Positions 53,679 through 62,442 of a stretch of DNA of 64,000 bases are shown piece after piece (the first letter of the stretch is position 1; every line of letters begins with the position of its first letter). The DNA comes from Granulicella sp. WH15. Lineage in GTDB: Bacteria > Acidobacteriota > Terriglobia > Terriglobales > Acidobacteriaceae. The notes under the pieces were generated by a model. The model was not told the origin of the DNA, made no database searches, and saw only the letters and a list, made by a program, of their open reading frames with translations. The translations under genes were made by a program, and so were the position numbers. The stretch spans positions 2,790,001 through 2,854,000 of the forward strand of contig NZ_CP042596.1 in NCBI RefSeq assembly GCF_009914315.1, given 5' to 3'.

Positions 53679-55376
53679 ATGACGAAACCGACCATCTCGG
53701 CTACTTCAGACCTGCCGCCCGCCATGAGGCTGGGCGCTGGGCCAGACCGGCTTGATTCATGGAAAGAGATCGCGAGCTATCTGAAGCGCGAGGTGCGCAC
53801 GGTGCAGATGTGGGAGAAGAAAGAAGGCCTCCCGGTCCATCGTCACTTCCACACGCATCTTGGGACGGTCTTCGCATTTCGCTCCGAGATTGAGGAGTGG
53901 GGCAAAAAGCAGGCTGCGAAGCAAGCCGGCAATAAGTTTGATGCCGTTTCTCCGACAGAAATTGACGGCAACACGATCGGGCGTCGAGTTCGCATTGAAG
54001 TAAGCCCGTTTCGTGATCTTTCGATTGGTTCGAGCTATCCCGTGCTGTGCGGGATGATCGTGACCGAGACGATAGCGGCGCTCAAAAGGCTGGATCAGTC
54101 GAAGATCGAGGTGCTTCACTCCGAGTTGACTCCGGGACAGCCGGAGAAAAGTTCGAGCGATAAACCAGTGGCTGATTACCAGCTGGTGTGGGATGCAAAG
54201 ATCGAGTCCGACGGCATCTCGATACGAGCCAGCCTGATGCGCAACCGGACACAGTCCGCGGTGTGGTGCCGAACCTTTCCACTGTGCTCCGGCACTGGAT
54301 GGGACACGCCCATGTTGATCGCGGATCAGATCGTGCAGTGTCTCTGGCTCAAGATCGTCTCCTTTACCAGTTCGTCTCTCTCTGCCGGTCGAGTGGAAAA
54401 GACCAGCTCTCGCGAAGCCTACTTGAAGGGCCGCTACTTCTGGAATCGGCGTGATGGCGAGAGCATGCGCAAGGCCATCGTATGGTTTCGGACGGCGATC
54501 CAGGAAGATCCGAACTTCGCGCTTCCCTACTCCGGGCTGGCCGACTCCCTGACGCTGCTGTCTTTTTACGAGATCGTCTCTCCCTCCGAAGCCATGCCCG
54601 AGGCGCGCAGCGCGGCCCTCAAGGCCATCGAGCTGGCCCCGAACCTGGCCGAGGCGCATGCCTCGCTGGCGGACATTCACCTGCACTTCGATCGCGACTG
54701 GGAGGGCGCCGACCAAGAGTACCGCCGCGCCATTCAGTGCAATCCCGGCTATGCGCTGGGCTACCACTGGTATGCCAATCTTCTCGCCGCGAAGGGCCAG
54801 CATGAGGCCGCTAATATCGCCATCATGCACGCGCTCGAGATCGATCCCGTATCACTTATTACTCAGGTCTGGGCAGGCGTCACCTCTCATCTGGCCCACC
54901 GTTTCGACGATGCGATCAAGTACTACCAGAGTGCGCTCGAACTCGACCCGAACTTCACCTGGGCGCATATGTACATGGCTCAGGCTCTTGAGCAGAAGGG
55001 ACGCTACTCCGAGGCTCTGCGCGAGTTCGAGACGACGATCCGGCTCGCTGGCGGCAGCAGTTGCGTCAGCGCGATGAAGGCCCATGCCCACGCCGTTGCG
55101 GGGGACAAAGCAGCCGCGCGGGAGATACTGCGCGAGCTACGCTCTACGCCGGGTCACAAGTGTATGCCGTCTTACGATATCGCCGCGACCTATGCGGCTC
55201 TTGGTGATTCATCCCAGACCGTCTCGTGGCTCAACCGGGCTTGCAGCGAGCACAATATGAAGCTCTTCAAGCTCAGGCAGGACCCCCGCTTCGACCTCAT
55301 CCGCCATCGTCCGGAGTTTCGCGAGGTTGTAGAACAGACCGGCCTCGCCCGTTATGGAGCGCTCGAGCTTCGCTAA
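53679..55376 (+). CDS. One-component regulator: HTH domain plus TPR repeats
   Basis: The 565-residue protein starts with a short HTH domain (about 25-65: RLDSWKEIASYLKREVRTVQ, MWEKKEGLPVHRHF) of a type common in acidobacterial proteins, where an excisionase/MerR-like helix-turn-helix is followed by repeats. A middle domain (about 105-230, LCGMIVTETIAALKRLDQSK) resembles the TolB/adenylate-cyclase-associated N-terminal region. The rest is TPR (about 275-480: AIVWFRTAIQEDPNFALPYS; AIKYYQSALELDPNFTWAHM). No membrane helix seen. Its position, divergent from BKACE, makes it the candidate regulator of the shared element (inference). Confidence 0.85.
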   Translation: MTKPTISATSDLPPAMRLGAGPDRLDSWKEIASYLKREVRTVQMWEKKEGLPVHRHFHTHLGTVFAFRSEIEEWGKKQAAKQAGNKFDAVSPTEIDGNTIGRRVRIEVSPFRDLSIGSSYPVLCGMIVTETIAALKRLDQSKIEVLHSELTPGQPEKSSSDKPVADYQLVWDAKIESDGISIRASLMRNRTQSAVWCRTFPLCSGTGWDTPMLIADQIVQCLWLKIVSFTSSSLSAGRVEKTSSREAYLKGRYFWNRRDGESMRKAIVWFRTAIQEDPNFALPYSGLADSLTLLSFYEIVSPSEAMPEARSAALKAIELAPNLAEAHASLADIHLHFDRDWEGADQEYRRAIQCNPGYALGYHWYANLLAAKGQHEAANIAIMHALEIDPVSLITQVWAGVTSHLAHRFDDAIKYYQSALELDPNFTWAHMYMAQALEQKGRYSEALREFETTIRLAGGSSCVSAMKAHAHAVAGDKAAAREILRELRSTPGHKCMPSYDIAATYAALGDSSQTVSWLNRACSEHNMKLFKLRQDPRFDLIRHRPEFREVVEQTGLARYGALELR

Positions 55377-55396
55377 GACTCTCTCGTGAGACAGCA

Positions 55397-55432
55397 AGAT
55401 GGGCCGAAGTCGATATCGACTTCGGCCCATCT
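55397..55432 (+). terminator. Terminator hairpin of the HTH-TPR regulator
   Basis: A 36-nt perfect palindrome AGATGGGCCGAAGTCGAT (55397-55414) and its complement to 55432, followed by CTTATAG. It starts 21 bases after the regulator stop and is long enough to stop transcription from either side. Confidence 0.85.
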
Positions 55433-55447
55433 CTTATAGATATTTAT

Positions 55448-55480
55448 AAACGGGCTAACTCCTATCGAGTTAGCCCGTTT
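55448..55480 (-). terminator. Terminator hairpin of the TonB receptor
   Basis: AAACGGGCTAACTC (55448-55461) pairs with GAGTTAGCCCGTTT (55467-55480) perfectly around a 5-nt loop. On the minus strand it is followed by ATAAATATC. The first base lies four bases past the receptor's stop codon. Confidence 0.85.
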
Positions 55481-55483
55481 GAG

Positions 55484-58400
55484 TTAGAAGAGGAACTTCG
55501 CGCTGATCTGACCGATACGAGCGGGCGCAGCGGCCGTCACCTGGCCGAACTGACTGCTCGCAAAGTTACCCTGCACCGAAGTGAACTGAGCGTGGTTGAA
55601 GATGTTGAAGAACTCCGCACGTACCTCAAAGGAGTATCCATCACGAATCTTCGTCAGCTTCGACACACCTGCATCCGTATTCAGAATGCCGGGGCCAAAC
55701 ACAGGCCGCGGGTTCGAGTTGCCGATCACGCCCACGACTTCGGTTGTGAACGCACTCTTATTGAAGTATTGATGCGAAGGTGCGCGCGGGTTCGACTTCG
55801 AGACCGGAGTACCTGAGTAGTTCGGGAAGTCAAACGAGAAGCCGGTGAGAGCAAGGTCGCCCGACTGACTTACGGTAATCGGGAAGCCGGTCGCGAAACG
55901 GGTAATACCGCTCACGTTCCAACCCTCGGTCAGCCGCTTAGGCAGGTTGCCGAACGCCCGCTCGAAGGGAATCTGGTAGTTGTAGCTGACGACAAAGTTG
56001 TGTCTCAGATCGAATGGCGAGACTGCACGGTTGCGGCGGAAGTCCGATGGCAGGAAGGTCGTCGATACGTTGTCGATCGACTTGCCATAGGTATAAGCGC
56101 CCAGGAAAGAGAAGTTGCGCGCCTTACGCTCCAGGGTCACCTGCAACGAGTTGTAGTTGGAGGCACCGATATTGCTGTAAAGGTGGACGTGCCCGAAGAT
56201 CACTCCGCCTAACTGCTGATTTTGCATACCGATCAGCGTTCCGTATACCTTGCTGCCATCGGGCCGGGTAAAGACCTGCTTTTCGTTGTTGGGTCCGCAG
56301 GTCGGTGTCGCACCGCTGGCCGCCAACGAGAGGCAGAGGTTCGGATCGCCGACGTTGAGGTTGAGATCACCCTGCAGGTTGTGGCTCTGCGTGCCCACAT
56401 AGGCCACCGTCAGTACGGTCGAAGAGGAGATCTGACGCTGAAACGACATGTTGTAGTGCTCAGCATAAGCCAGTTTGTTGTTCGTGTTCAGACCGGGTCC
56501 AACGATCGGCTCGAATACCTTGAAGCTGAGCTTCGAGTTATTCGGATCGCCAGCCACGGGCAGTGTGAAGGGAAAGCGCTGAGTCTGGGACTCACCATTC
56601 GAGCGTGTGCGGAAGGGCTCATCTAGTGTGGGCTGCGCCGAGCTATTCCAATAGAGCCCATAGGGAGCCGAACCGATGACGCCGAAGTTGGCCGAGTCCG
56701 CCGCGCCCAAGTAGTAGATACCGTAGGCCGCACGGATACTGCTCTTCCCCGCCGAGCCGAAGATAGCCCGCATCAGTCCATTATCAAACTCCGGCGCGTA
56801 GGCCAAGCCGAGACGCGGTCCGAAACGGTTATAGAAGGTGGGCGAGATGGTACGGCGCACGCCGGGGTCACCGGGAAAGAGATTGCCCAGCGGAGCCTGC
56901 GGAAACTGCGTCGACTGCACTCCCTGGATAAAGGTATCGAGGCGATCGTACTTGTCATACCAGGGCACCGGGATCTCGTAGCGAACTCCCAGATTCAGTG
57001 TCAGGTTGTGCCGCGCCTTCCAGGTGTCTTCAAAAAAAGCGCCAGAGTAGCGAGCACGATTGTCCAGCAGTTGCTCCGAGCACTGCGTGTACTGCGAGGG
57101 CGCACCCAGCAGGAAGTCGGCAAAATCGCTGCCCGTCTCGCCGCCCGTGTAGTTGAACTGTCCATTCGGGGCGCAGACGTTGCGCACGTTCAACTGGTAG
57201 TAACGCGTCTCGCCGCCAAACTTTAGCGAGTGCGCACCCATCAGCTTCGAGAACGTATCGCTCGCCATGTAGTTGTTATCGACCGACTTCATGTTCGTCA
57301 GCGGATTACCGAAGGCAAAGCTGTTGAATATCTCAGGGGGGACAGACTCGCCATAACCAACTGGTCCCGAAGGCACGATGCCAAGGCCAGTCGGGCTGGT
57401 GTTATAACCGAGGCTGGCCAGCGTGGTCTTGTTACCGGGTTGCGAAAAGTCCGGCTGTGCTGTCTGGATCGCCGTACGGAAGAAGGTTGCGCGAGCCTCG
57501 TTGACCATCGTCGATCCAATGATCTTGGTGTTGCTCACCATGAACATCTGCGCACGAGTCGGAGTGGTAACGGCAAAGCCGGGCAGATAGTTTGAAGCAG
57601 AGGACTGGTTGTACGAGTTCGAATCGTCGAAGACGTAGTAGAAGGCCCAGTCGCCCGTCTTCTGGTTATGGAAGTCGATTCTCTGCCCTGCTTTATCGTC
57701 GCGAACCGTGTTGTTCAAGCCAGCGGGAGAGTAAGAGCTTCCCACATTGGCGGCGGGAATGAACGAGATTTCTTTAGCCGCAATCGGATCGATTGCACCC
57801 GCGAGGTTGCCGTCCGGAAACACAGAGCTATACAACTCACCGGAGGAGACCGAACGGCCCAGGCGAGACGCGAGAGTCGCAGCGAAAGCTGCTCCATTCA
57901 CCTTGGCAGTTCCGAAGACGCTCGGAGCAAACTGTCCACTGCGCTGGGCTGCCGTTGGCACAGCGATGGAGGTTGAGGGTACACCGGCCGTCTGGCGCGA
58001 TCCCTGATAGTCCGTGAACCAAAAGAGACGATCCTTCCAGATGGGACCGCCGACTGCGTAACCAAACTGGTTACGTTTTAGCGTCGCCTTCACCGGGTCG
58101 AGATACCCCTTGGCATCCATCGCGTCGTTCCGGTAGAACTCGAATCCATCGCCGTGGATCTTATTGCTTCCCGACTTGGTGATGGTGTTCATGATCGCGC
58201 CGGTGAACTTGCCGTACTCGGCATCGAAGCTGTTCGTAATCAGGCGGAACTCGGCCACCGAGTCGATGTTAGGAATAAGTCCCGCGCCGTTATTTTTCGT
58301 CTCGCTGACGTCGCCACCATTGACCAGGAAGGCGTTCGCCGTCTCGGGCTGTCCGTTCACGGAGACGTTTCCCGAGTTGCTGGAAAGCCCGCTGTCGAGC

Positions 58401-58927
58401 GGCCGATCCGTCGCCGCCGAGCTGCTGGGACGCGGCGCGACACCGGCCTGCAGGCTCAGCAGATCAAGATAGCTGCGGCCATTCAACGGCAGCGCCAGCA
58501 TCTCCTTCGACTCGATCGTGCCGCCCATCTGCGTGCTCGAGGTCTGCACCTGCACGCTGTTGGCCTCCACCTCGACGCTCTGCTGCACGCCTCCAACCAC
58601 CAGCGCCAGATCGAACTGCAACTGATCGTTCACCTTGACGTCGATATCCTGAATCGTAGACGTCTGGAATCCAGTGGCGGAGACAGTCACCCTGTAGTGG
58701 CCGGGAGCCAGCGAAAGAAAATTGTAGCGGCCATCGGCCGTGCTGGTCAGCGTATGGCGAACGTTCGTGCTTAACTCCGTGATGACGATAGAGGCTCCAG
58801 GAACCGCCGCTCCGGAGCTGTCACGGATGACGCCTGAAACAGCGCCTGTCACATCGGCCATAAGGCGGGTAGCTCCACAGACGAGCAGAGTTAGGAGAAA
58901 TAGATACCGATAACCGCGGCGTATCAT
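55484..58927 (-). CDS. Oar-like TonB-dependent receptor (1147 aa)
   Basis: The start ATG 58927 has GGAGG eight bases upstream; an in-frame extension to 58993 runs through the shared element and is not used. A signal peptide (MIRRGYRYLFLLTLLVCGAT) precedes a carboxypeptidase-regulatory-like domain (about 25-110: GVIRDSSGAAVPGASIVITE, LAPGHYRVTVSATGFQTSTI), a plug (about 120-270: GTIESKEMLALPLNGRSYLD, SVNGQPETANAFLVNGGDVS) and a very long barrel ending RIGQISAKFLF. These acidobacterial receptors carry large substrates such as oligosaccharides or proteins. It probably imports the substrate of the neighbouring units (inference). Confidence 0.92.
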   Translation of the reverse strand: MIRRGYRYLFLLTLLVCGATRLMADVTGAVSGVIRDSSGAAVPGASIVITELSTNVRHTLTSTADGRYNFLSLAPGHYRVTVSATGFQTSTIQDIDVKVNDQLQFDLALVVGGVQQSVEVEANSVQVQTSSTQMGGTIESKEMLALPLNGRSYLDLLSLQAGVAPRPSSSAATDRPLDSGLSSNSGNVSVNGQPETANAFLVNGGDVSETKNNGAGLIPNIDSVAEFRLITNSFDAEYGKFTGAIMNTITKSGSNKIHGDGFEFYRNDAMDAKGYLDPVKATLKRNQFGYAVGGPIWKDRLFWFTDYQGSRQTAGVPSTSIAVPTAAQRSGQFAPSVFGTAKVNGAAFAATLASRLGRSVSSGELYSSVFPDGNLAGAIDPIAAKEISFIPAANVGSSYSPAGLNNTVRDDKAGQRIDFHNQKTGDWAFYYVFDDSNSYNQSSASNYLPGFAVTTPTRAQMFMVSNTKIIGSTMVNEARATFFRTAIQTAQPDFSQPGNKTTLASLGYNTSPTGLGIVPSGPVGYGESVPPEIFNSFAFGNPLTNMKSVDNNYMASDTFSKLMGAHSLKFGGETRYYQLNVRNVCAPNGQFNYTGGETGSDFADFLLGAPSQYTQCSEQLLDNRARYSGAFFEDTWKARHNLTLNLGVRYEIPVPWYDKYDRLDTFIQGVQSTQFPQAPLGNLFPGDPGVRRTISPTFYNRFGPRLGLAYAPEFDNGLMRAIFGSAGKSSIRAAYGIYYLGAADSANFGVIGSAPYGLYWNSSAQPTLDEPFRTRSNGESQTQRFPFTLPVAGDPNNSKLSFKVFEPIVGPGLNTNNKLAYAEHYNMSFQRQISSSTVLTVAYVGTQSHNLQGDLNLNVGDPNLCLSLAASGATPTCGPNNEKQVFTRPDGSKVYGTLIGMQNQQLGGVIFGHVHLYSNIGASNYNSLQVTLERKARNFSFLGAYTYGKSIDNVSTTFLPSDFRRNRAVSPFDLRHNFVVSYNYQIPFERAFGNLPKRLTEGWNVSGITRFATGFPITVSQSGDLALTGFSFDFPNYSGTPVSKSNPRAPSHQYFNKSAFTTEVVGVIGNSNPRPVFGPGILNTDAGVSKLTKIRDGYSFEVRAEFFNIFNHAQFTSVQGNFASSQFGQVTAAAPARIGQISAKFLF

Positions 58928-59276
58928 TGCGCTGCCTCCAAAAAATAACCTGTTAATCGTGAATAACTTGTGAGAGCAGTCAAACAGGATCACAACTTCA
59001 CGAACAAGCGAAATTGTGCGAAACGCACCTGTAAAAGGGGGAAACGAGTCTAGGGCAAGGGATGCGCGTGGACCGCGCCGCAGTGTGATTTAGGGGGAAA
59101 ACACATGGAAGATCGTGGATAGATCACCCTGAGATCGACTCTCCGGCATCGTCTGCACCGCAAACCGTGGTCTAACCAAATCGAGGGGCCTGCCTGGTGG
59201 CAGACCCTCTGAAATGCAATAACCTGCGTGACTTTAGCAGTTATTTCCTTACTACAGTTCGTGATTCCGCCGCCAT
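58928..59276. other. TonB receptor-aminotransferase intergenic region, no gene seen
   Basis: Besides the shared element copy 4 at 58981-59023, this 349-base gap has a weak hairpin GAGGG...TGCC-TGGT-GGCA...CCCTC at 59184-59212. No ORF with a ribosome-binding site or coding-like codon use was found. The hairpin may end the aminotransferase transcript, whose stop is at 59277. Confidence 0.5.
58981..59023 (-). promoter_or_regulatory. Shared promoter element, copy 4 (TonB receptor)
   Basis: On the minus strand TTTCGCACAATTTCGCTTG (59023-59005) is followed after 17 bases by CTGTTTG (58987-58981). It ends about 78 bases before ATG 58927. Confidence 0.8.
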
Positions 59277-60452
59277 TTAGGCAAGCTTGCGGAGTTGATC
59301 GCACGCGCGGGTCAGGTCGCCCGGCTTCTTGCCGAAGCAAAACCGGAGCAGGTGTTCTCCCCGTCCGGGACGGAAAAAGGCAGAGCCCGCAACGGCAGCG
59401 ACTCCGGTGCTCACCAACAGGTTACGGGCTTTGTCCCGGGCCAATGTGCCGGGGACCTTGGAGGCATCGGCAAGGATGTAGTAAGCTCCCGCGGGGATAG
59501 ACGGAGTAAGTCCGGCATCGGTAAGGGCCGCGCATAACTCATCGCGTTTGGCCTGGTACTCGGTGGATAGGTTAGCGTAAAAATCGGTGTCGGCAAGGCC
59601 ACGAAGCCCCGCAGCTGCTCCATGCTGCAAAGGCGCGGGCGCGCAGATGTAAGTCAGGTCGTGGAAGTAACCGATAGCCGCGATCCACTGCGGAGCTGCG
59701 GCCAAATAGCCTATGCGCCAGCCCGTGATGCTGAAGGTCTTCGACAGGCCCGAGATGGTGATGGTGCGATCGGCCATGCCGGGGAGCGTCGCCAGGGAGA
59801 TATGCTTTTCTCCATCGAAGAGAAAGTGTTCGTAGATCTCATCGGTAAAGACAAAGAGATCGTGTTCGATAGCGAGAGCGGCAATCGCCTCCAACTCAGT
59901 CTGACCGAAGACCTTACCTGATGGGTTCGACGGCGTGTTGACGAGGATGGCGCGAGTACGCGGAGTAATGGCTGAGCGTACCGCATCAAGATCAAGCTGC
60001 CAGTCCGGCGCAGCCAGAGCTACCGGCACTGGCTTCATACGAAGCGATACCAGCGTGCTGACGTGATATCCATAGAAGGGCTCGAAGAGCAGAACCTCAT
60101 CGCCAGGATTGAGCAGCGCGAGCAGAGAGGCATAGAGAGCGCCTGTCGCGCCGTTAGTAACCAACACCTCTGTCGCCGGGTCGACGGTCATGCCATTGAA
60201 GCTCGCCAGTTTGTGCGCGATGACCTCTCGCAAAGGGGCAATTCCGTCGAGGCGAGTATAGATATTGAAGCCACTCTCGATGGCGTCCACCGCACCAGCC
60301 GCGACCAGTTGCGGAAGGTCAGTGTCGCAGATGCCCTGCGCCAGGTTGATGCCGCCGACGCGATCACATTCGACGGACATGGCGCGGATCTCGGACTGAA
60401 TGACGGTGGGAGCGATGTCGGAGAGATGGAGGCGAGAGGCGGTCACGGTCAT
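59277..60452 (-). CDS. PLP-dependent aminotransferase (class I/II, fold type I)
   Basis: The 391-residue enzyme starts at ATG 60452 (MTVTASRLHLSDIAPTVIQS) and shows class I features: NLAQGICDTDLPQLVA, VLVTNGATGALYASLLALLN, ILVNTPSNPSGKVF (Asn/Pro PLP contacts), LFVFTDEIYEHFLFDG and SGLSKTFSITGWRIGYLAA with the Schiff-base Lys, ending with FCFGKKPGDLTRACD. It resembles kynurenine/aromatic or aspartate-like aminotransferases. The longer frame to 60524 lacks conserved residues. It is downstream of the TetR gene on the same strand, 128 bases away. Confidence 0.92.
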   Translation of the reverse strand: MTVTASRLHLSDIAPTVIQSEIRAMSVECDRVGGINLAQGICDTDLPQLVAAGAVDAIESGFNIYTRLDGIAPLREVIAHKLASFNGMTVDPATEVLVTNGATGALYASLLALLNPGDEVLLFEPFYGYHVSTLVSLRMKPVPVALAAPDWQLDLDAVRSAITPRTRAILVNTPSNPSGKVFGQTELEAIAALAIEHDLFVFTDEIYEHFLFDGEKHISLATLPGMADRTITISGLSKTFSITGWRIGYLAAAPQWIAAIGYFHDLTYICAPAPLQHGAAAGLRGLADTDFYANLSTEYQAKRDELCAALTDAGLTPSIPAGAYYILADASKVPGTLARDKARNLLVSTGVAAVAGSAFFRPGRGEHLLRFCFGKKPGDLTRACDQLRKLA

Positions 60453-60580
60453 GGAAAAAATCCTCGGAGCAGCGGCGCACTTCGGCCAAACCGGAAACGG
60501 AGCGGCCACAATGAGGACCATCATAACGCCAACCAGTATGCCAGGACGATGTACCGGTAACCAGGAAGGATCGTGAGGCT

Positions 60581-61303
60581 CTACTTCTCCGGCAAGACTT
60601 TCTTGCTCCGACGCACTTTGGGCTTGGCCCCTGGAGCAGCTACCGACTTAGTCCCGCGTGGGTCCTTCTGCAATTGCACCTCGGAGCCACTTCCCATTAT
60701 CAGGACGTCGAAGACCTTGCCCAGAACCTGTCGTGTCATTGGCCTTGAGTTCAGCACAGGGTTGAACTGCTTCTCCAAAGCGACGGCATTCGAGATTCCA
60801 CGCAGAATAGCCAGAGCGATGTGCAGCCGATCTTTATCAGCCTCCGAAGAAACATTCTTAAAAAAATTCTTGGATGCGTCATCGTAAAGCAGTCGATAGA
60901 GTTCCCTCACCCGCTGCAGGGAGTCTTTATTCCGCAGCGCAAAAAGTTTAAATTCGAGCAGCAGAATCGGCCAGTTCTCCTCCTCGATGACATCGAGGAA
61001 CAGCTCCCTCACAATCTCAAGGTGACGTTCCTGGGGATCGTTCTCCATTGCGCTCAGAAACGCCTCACGCCGGCTGTTGGCCTTGCGCTCGATCAAGGCA
61101 AAGAAGATATCTTCCTTGCTATGGAAGTGGGCGTACACCGCGCCCTTCGTCCGGCCAGCCTGCGCGGCGATCGCCTCGATCTGAGCCCGCTCATACCCAT
61201 CCCGGACGAAGATCTTTTCCGCCGCGTCCAGAACACTGCGCAGGGTTGCCGCGGTCTTGGCTTGATGCTTGTTCAGTGACTCGGCTGGTTTGGCATTATC
61301 CAT
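60581..61303 (-). CDS. TetR family transcriptional regulator
   Basis: The 240-residue regulator has the N-terminal HTH (TLRSVLDAAEKIFVRDGYER, QIEAIAAQAGRTKGAVYAHF, HSKEDIFFALI) and an effector domain. A basic tail (about 220-240, KPKVRRSKKVLPEK) is unusual. ATG 61303 is chosen over GTG 61309. It diverges from an RND efflux locus beginning at 61462 and probably represses it, as AcrR-type regulators do. Confidence 0.9.
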   Translation of the reverse strand: MDNAKPAESLNKHQAKTAATLRSVLDAAEKIFVRDGYERAQIEAIAAQAGRTKGAVYAHFHSKEDIFFALIERKANSRREAFLSAMENDPQERHLEIVRELFLDVIEEENWPILLLEFKLFALRNKDSLQRVRELYRLLYDDASKNFFKNVSSEADKDRLHIALAILRGISNAVALEKQFNPVLNSRPMTRQVLGKVFDVLIMGSGSEVQLQKDPRGTKSVAAPGAKPKVRRSKKVLPEK

Positions 61304-61461
61304 AGACACCTACTCTAACGCTTGTTGCTCCAACTCTTACGGGACCAGATCCATCCCTCAAATTCACGCCTCTGAACGGATGGATTATTTTTCATTTAAA
61401 TTGTATCCGTTCGCGTACGTATTTAGTCTAACCCTCAGTCCGGCACCTCAAGGAGAGTCTG

Positions 61462-62421
61462 ATGAACCGCTTTTCAACCCGCCTCGCCCTCGCGATATTT
61501 TCACTAAGCTCTCCTTTTCTGAGCGCGCAGACTCTCGGTGACAAGCCCACAACCTCTCCTGACGGCATGGACGGCGTAATACTCGTTGTGGGCCTCGAAC
61601 AGGTCAAACCCAATACCAAAGGCTTGCTCCTTCTAAGTCCCGAGGCCCTGCTCTTTTCAAGTAACGATGTCAGGTCTTCCATCCCGAGAGACCGGATCAC
61701 CAATGTATTCATTGGCGACGAGCGCACCGAGCCTTGGGGTACAACCGGCAAGGTCGTGCGCAAGATCATCCCCTACGGCGGAGGAGCCGCGCTGGGTGCG
61801 GCAACCAACAAAAAGGTCGATTTGCTCACAGTCGAGTTCCGCGACACGCACGACGCGTACCATGGAGTTGTGTTCGTTCTGCCTACACAAAAAGCTGGAG
61901 ATATTCGAGACCAGATTATGGCTCGCCTTGCCCCTCCCGCAGAACACCCAGCTTCCTCTTGCTCTGTTGGAGAAGCCAAGCCACGGTCGGTCCTGCTCGC
62001 ACCCATCGCCGTAAGCGGAATCGATCTACCCGCAGAGTACCGCATCCTCCTCTACGAGCAGACGATCAAGCAACTCAAGATAAAGCGCCCCGCCGACATA
62101 TTCCTCCGCGTGGGCGACGCAACCGCCGGGTCTGGCTGTGTCGCAACCCTGAAGATCACTGTTACAAACTTCAAGAAGGGTAACCGCGCGGTACGGGTCT
62201 CCAGCGGTCCAGTAGGACTCTTCGTGGGGACCACCTCTTTGACATTCAATGTCGACCTCGAGGATTTTCACGGCAATAATGTCTTCCATACGCAGATAAA
62301 AAAGAGCAATCGCAGCGACTCAGACAGCCTGGACTTGGCGGACGGCATCGCGAAGAATACTGCAAAACGGTTTGACAAGGCGCTTGCACAATCGGCACCA
62401 CAAGGCGCAGGCACGAACTAG
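61462..62421 (+). CDS. Hypothetical secreted protein preceding RND efflux genes
   Basis: The 319-residue protein has a signal peptide (MNRFSTRLALAIFSLSSPFL) with AQ end, then a soluble region without recognised domain (DGVILVVGLEQVKPNTKGLL; RSSIPRDRITNVFIGDERTE; VEFRDTHDAYHGVVFVLPTQ). AAGGAGAG precedes ATG 61462. Co-directional with the periplasmic adaptor, 21 bases apart, so probably the same operon. Function unknown; it might be an accessory of the pump. Confidence 0.7.
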   Translation: MNRFSTRLALAIFSLSSPFLSAQTLGDKPTTSPDGMDGVILVVGLEQVKPNTKGLLLLSPEALLFSSNDVRSSIPRDRITNVFIGDERTEPWGTTGKVVRKIIPYGGGAALGAATNKKVDLLTVEFRDTHDAYHGVVFVLPTQKAGDIRDQIMARLAPPAEHPASSCSVGEAKPRSVLLAPIAVSGIDLPAEYRILLYEQTIKQLKIKRPADIFLRVGDATAGSGCVATLKITVTNFKKGNRAVRVSSGPVGLFVGTTSLTFNVDLEDFHGNNVFHTQIKKSNRSDSDSLDLADGIAKNTAKRFDKALAQSAPQGAGTN

Positions 62422-62442
62422 ATCCAAAAATAAAAGGAACAG

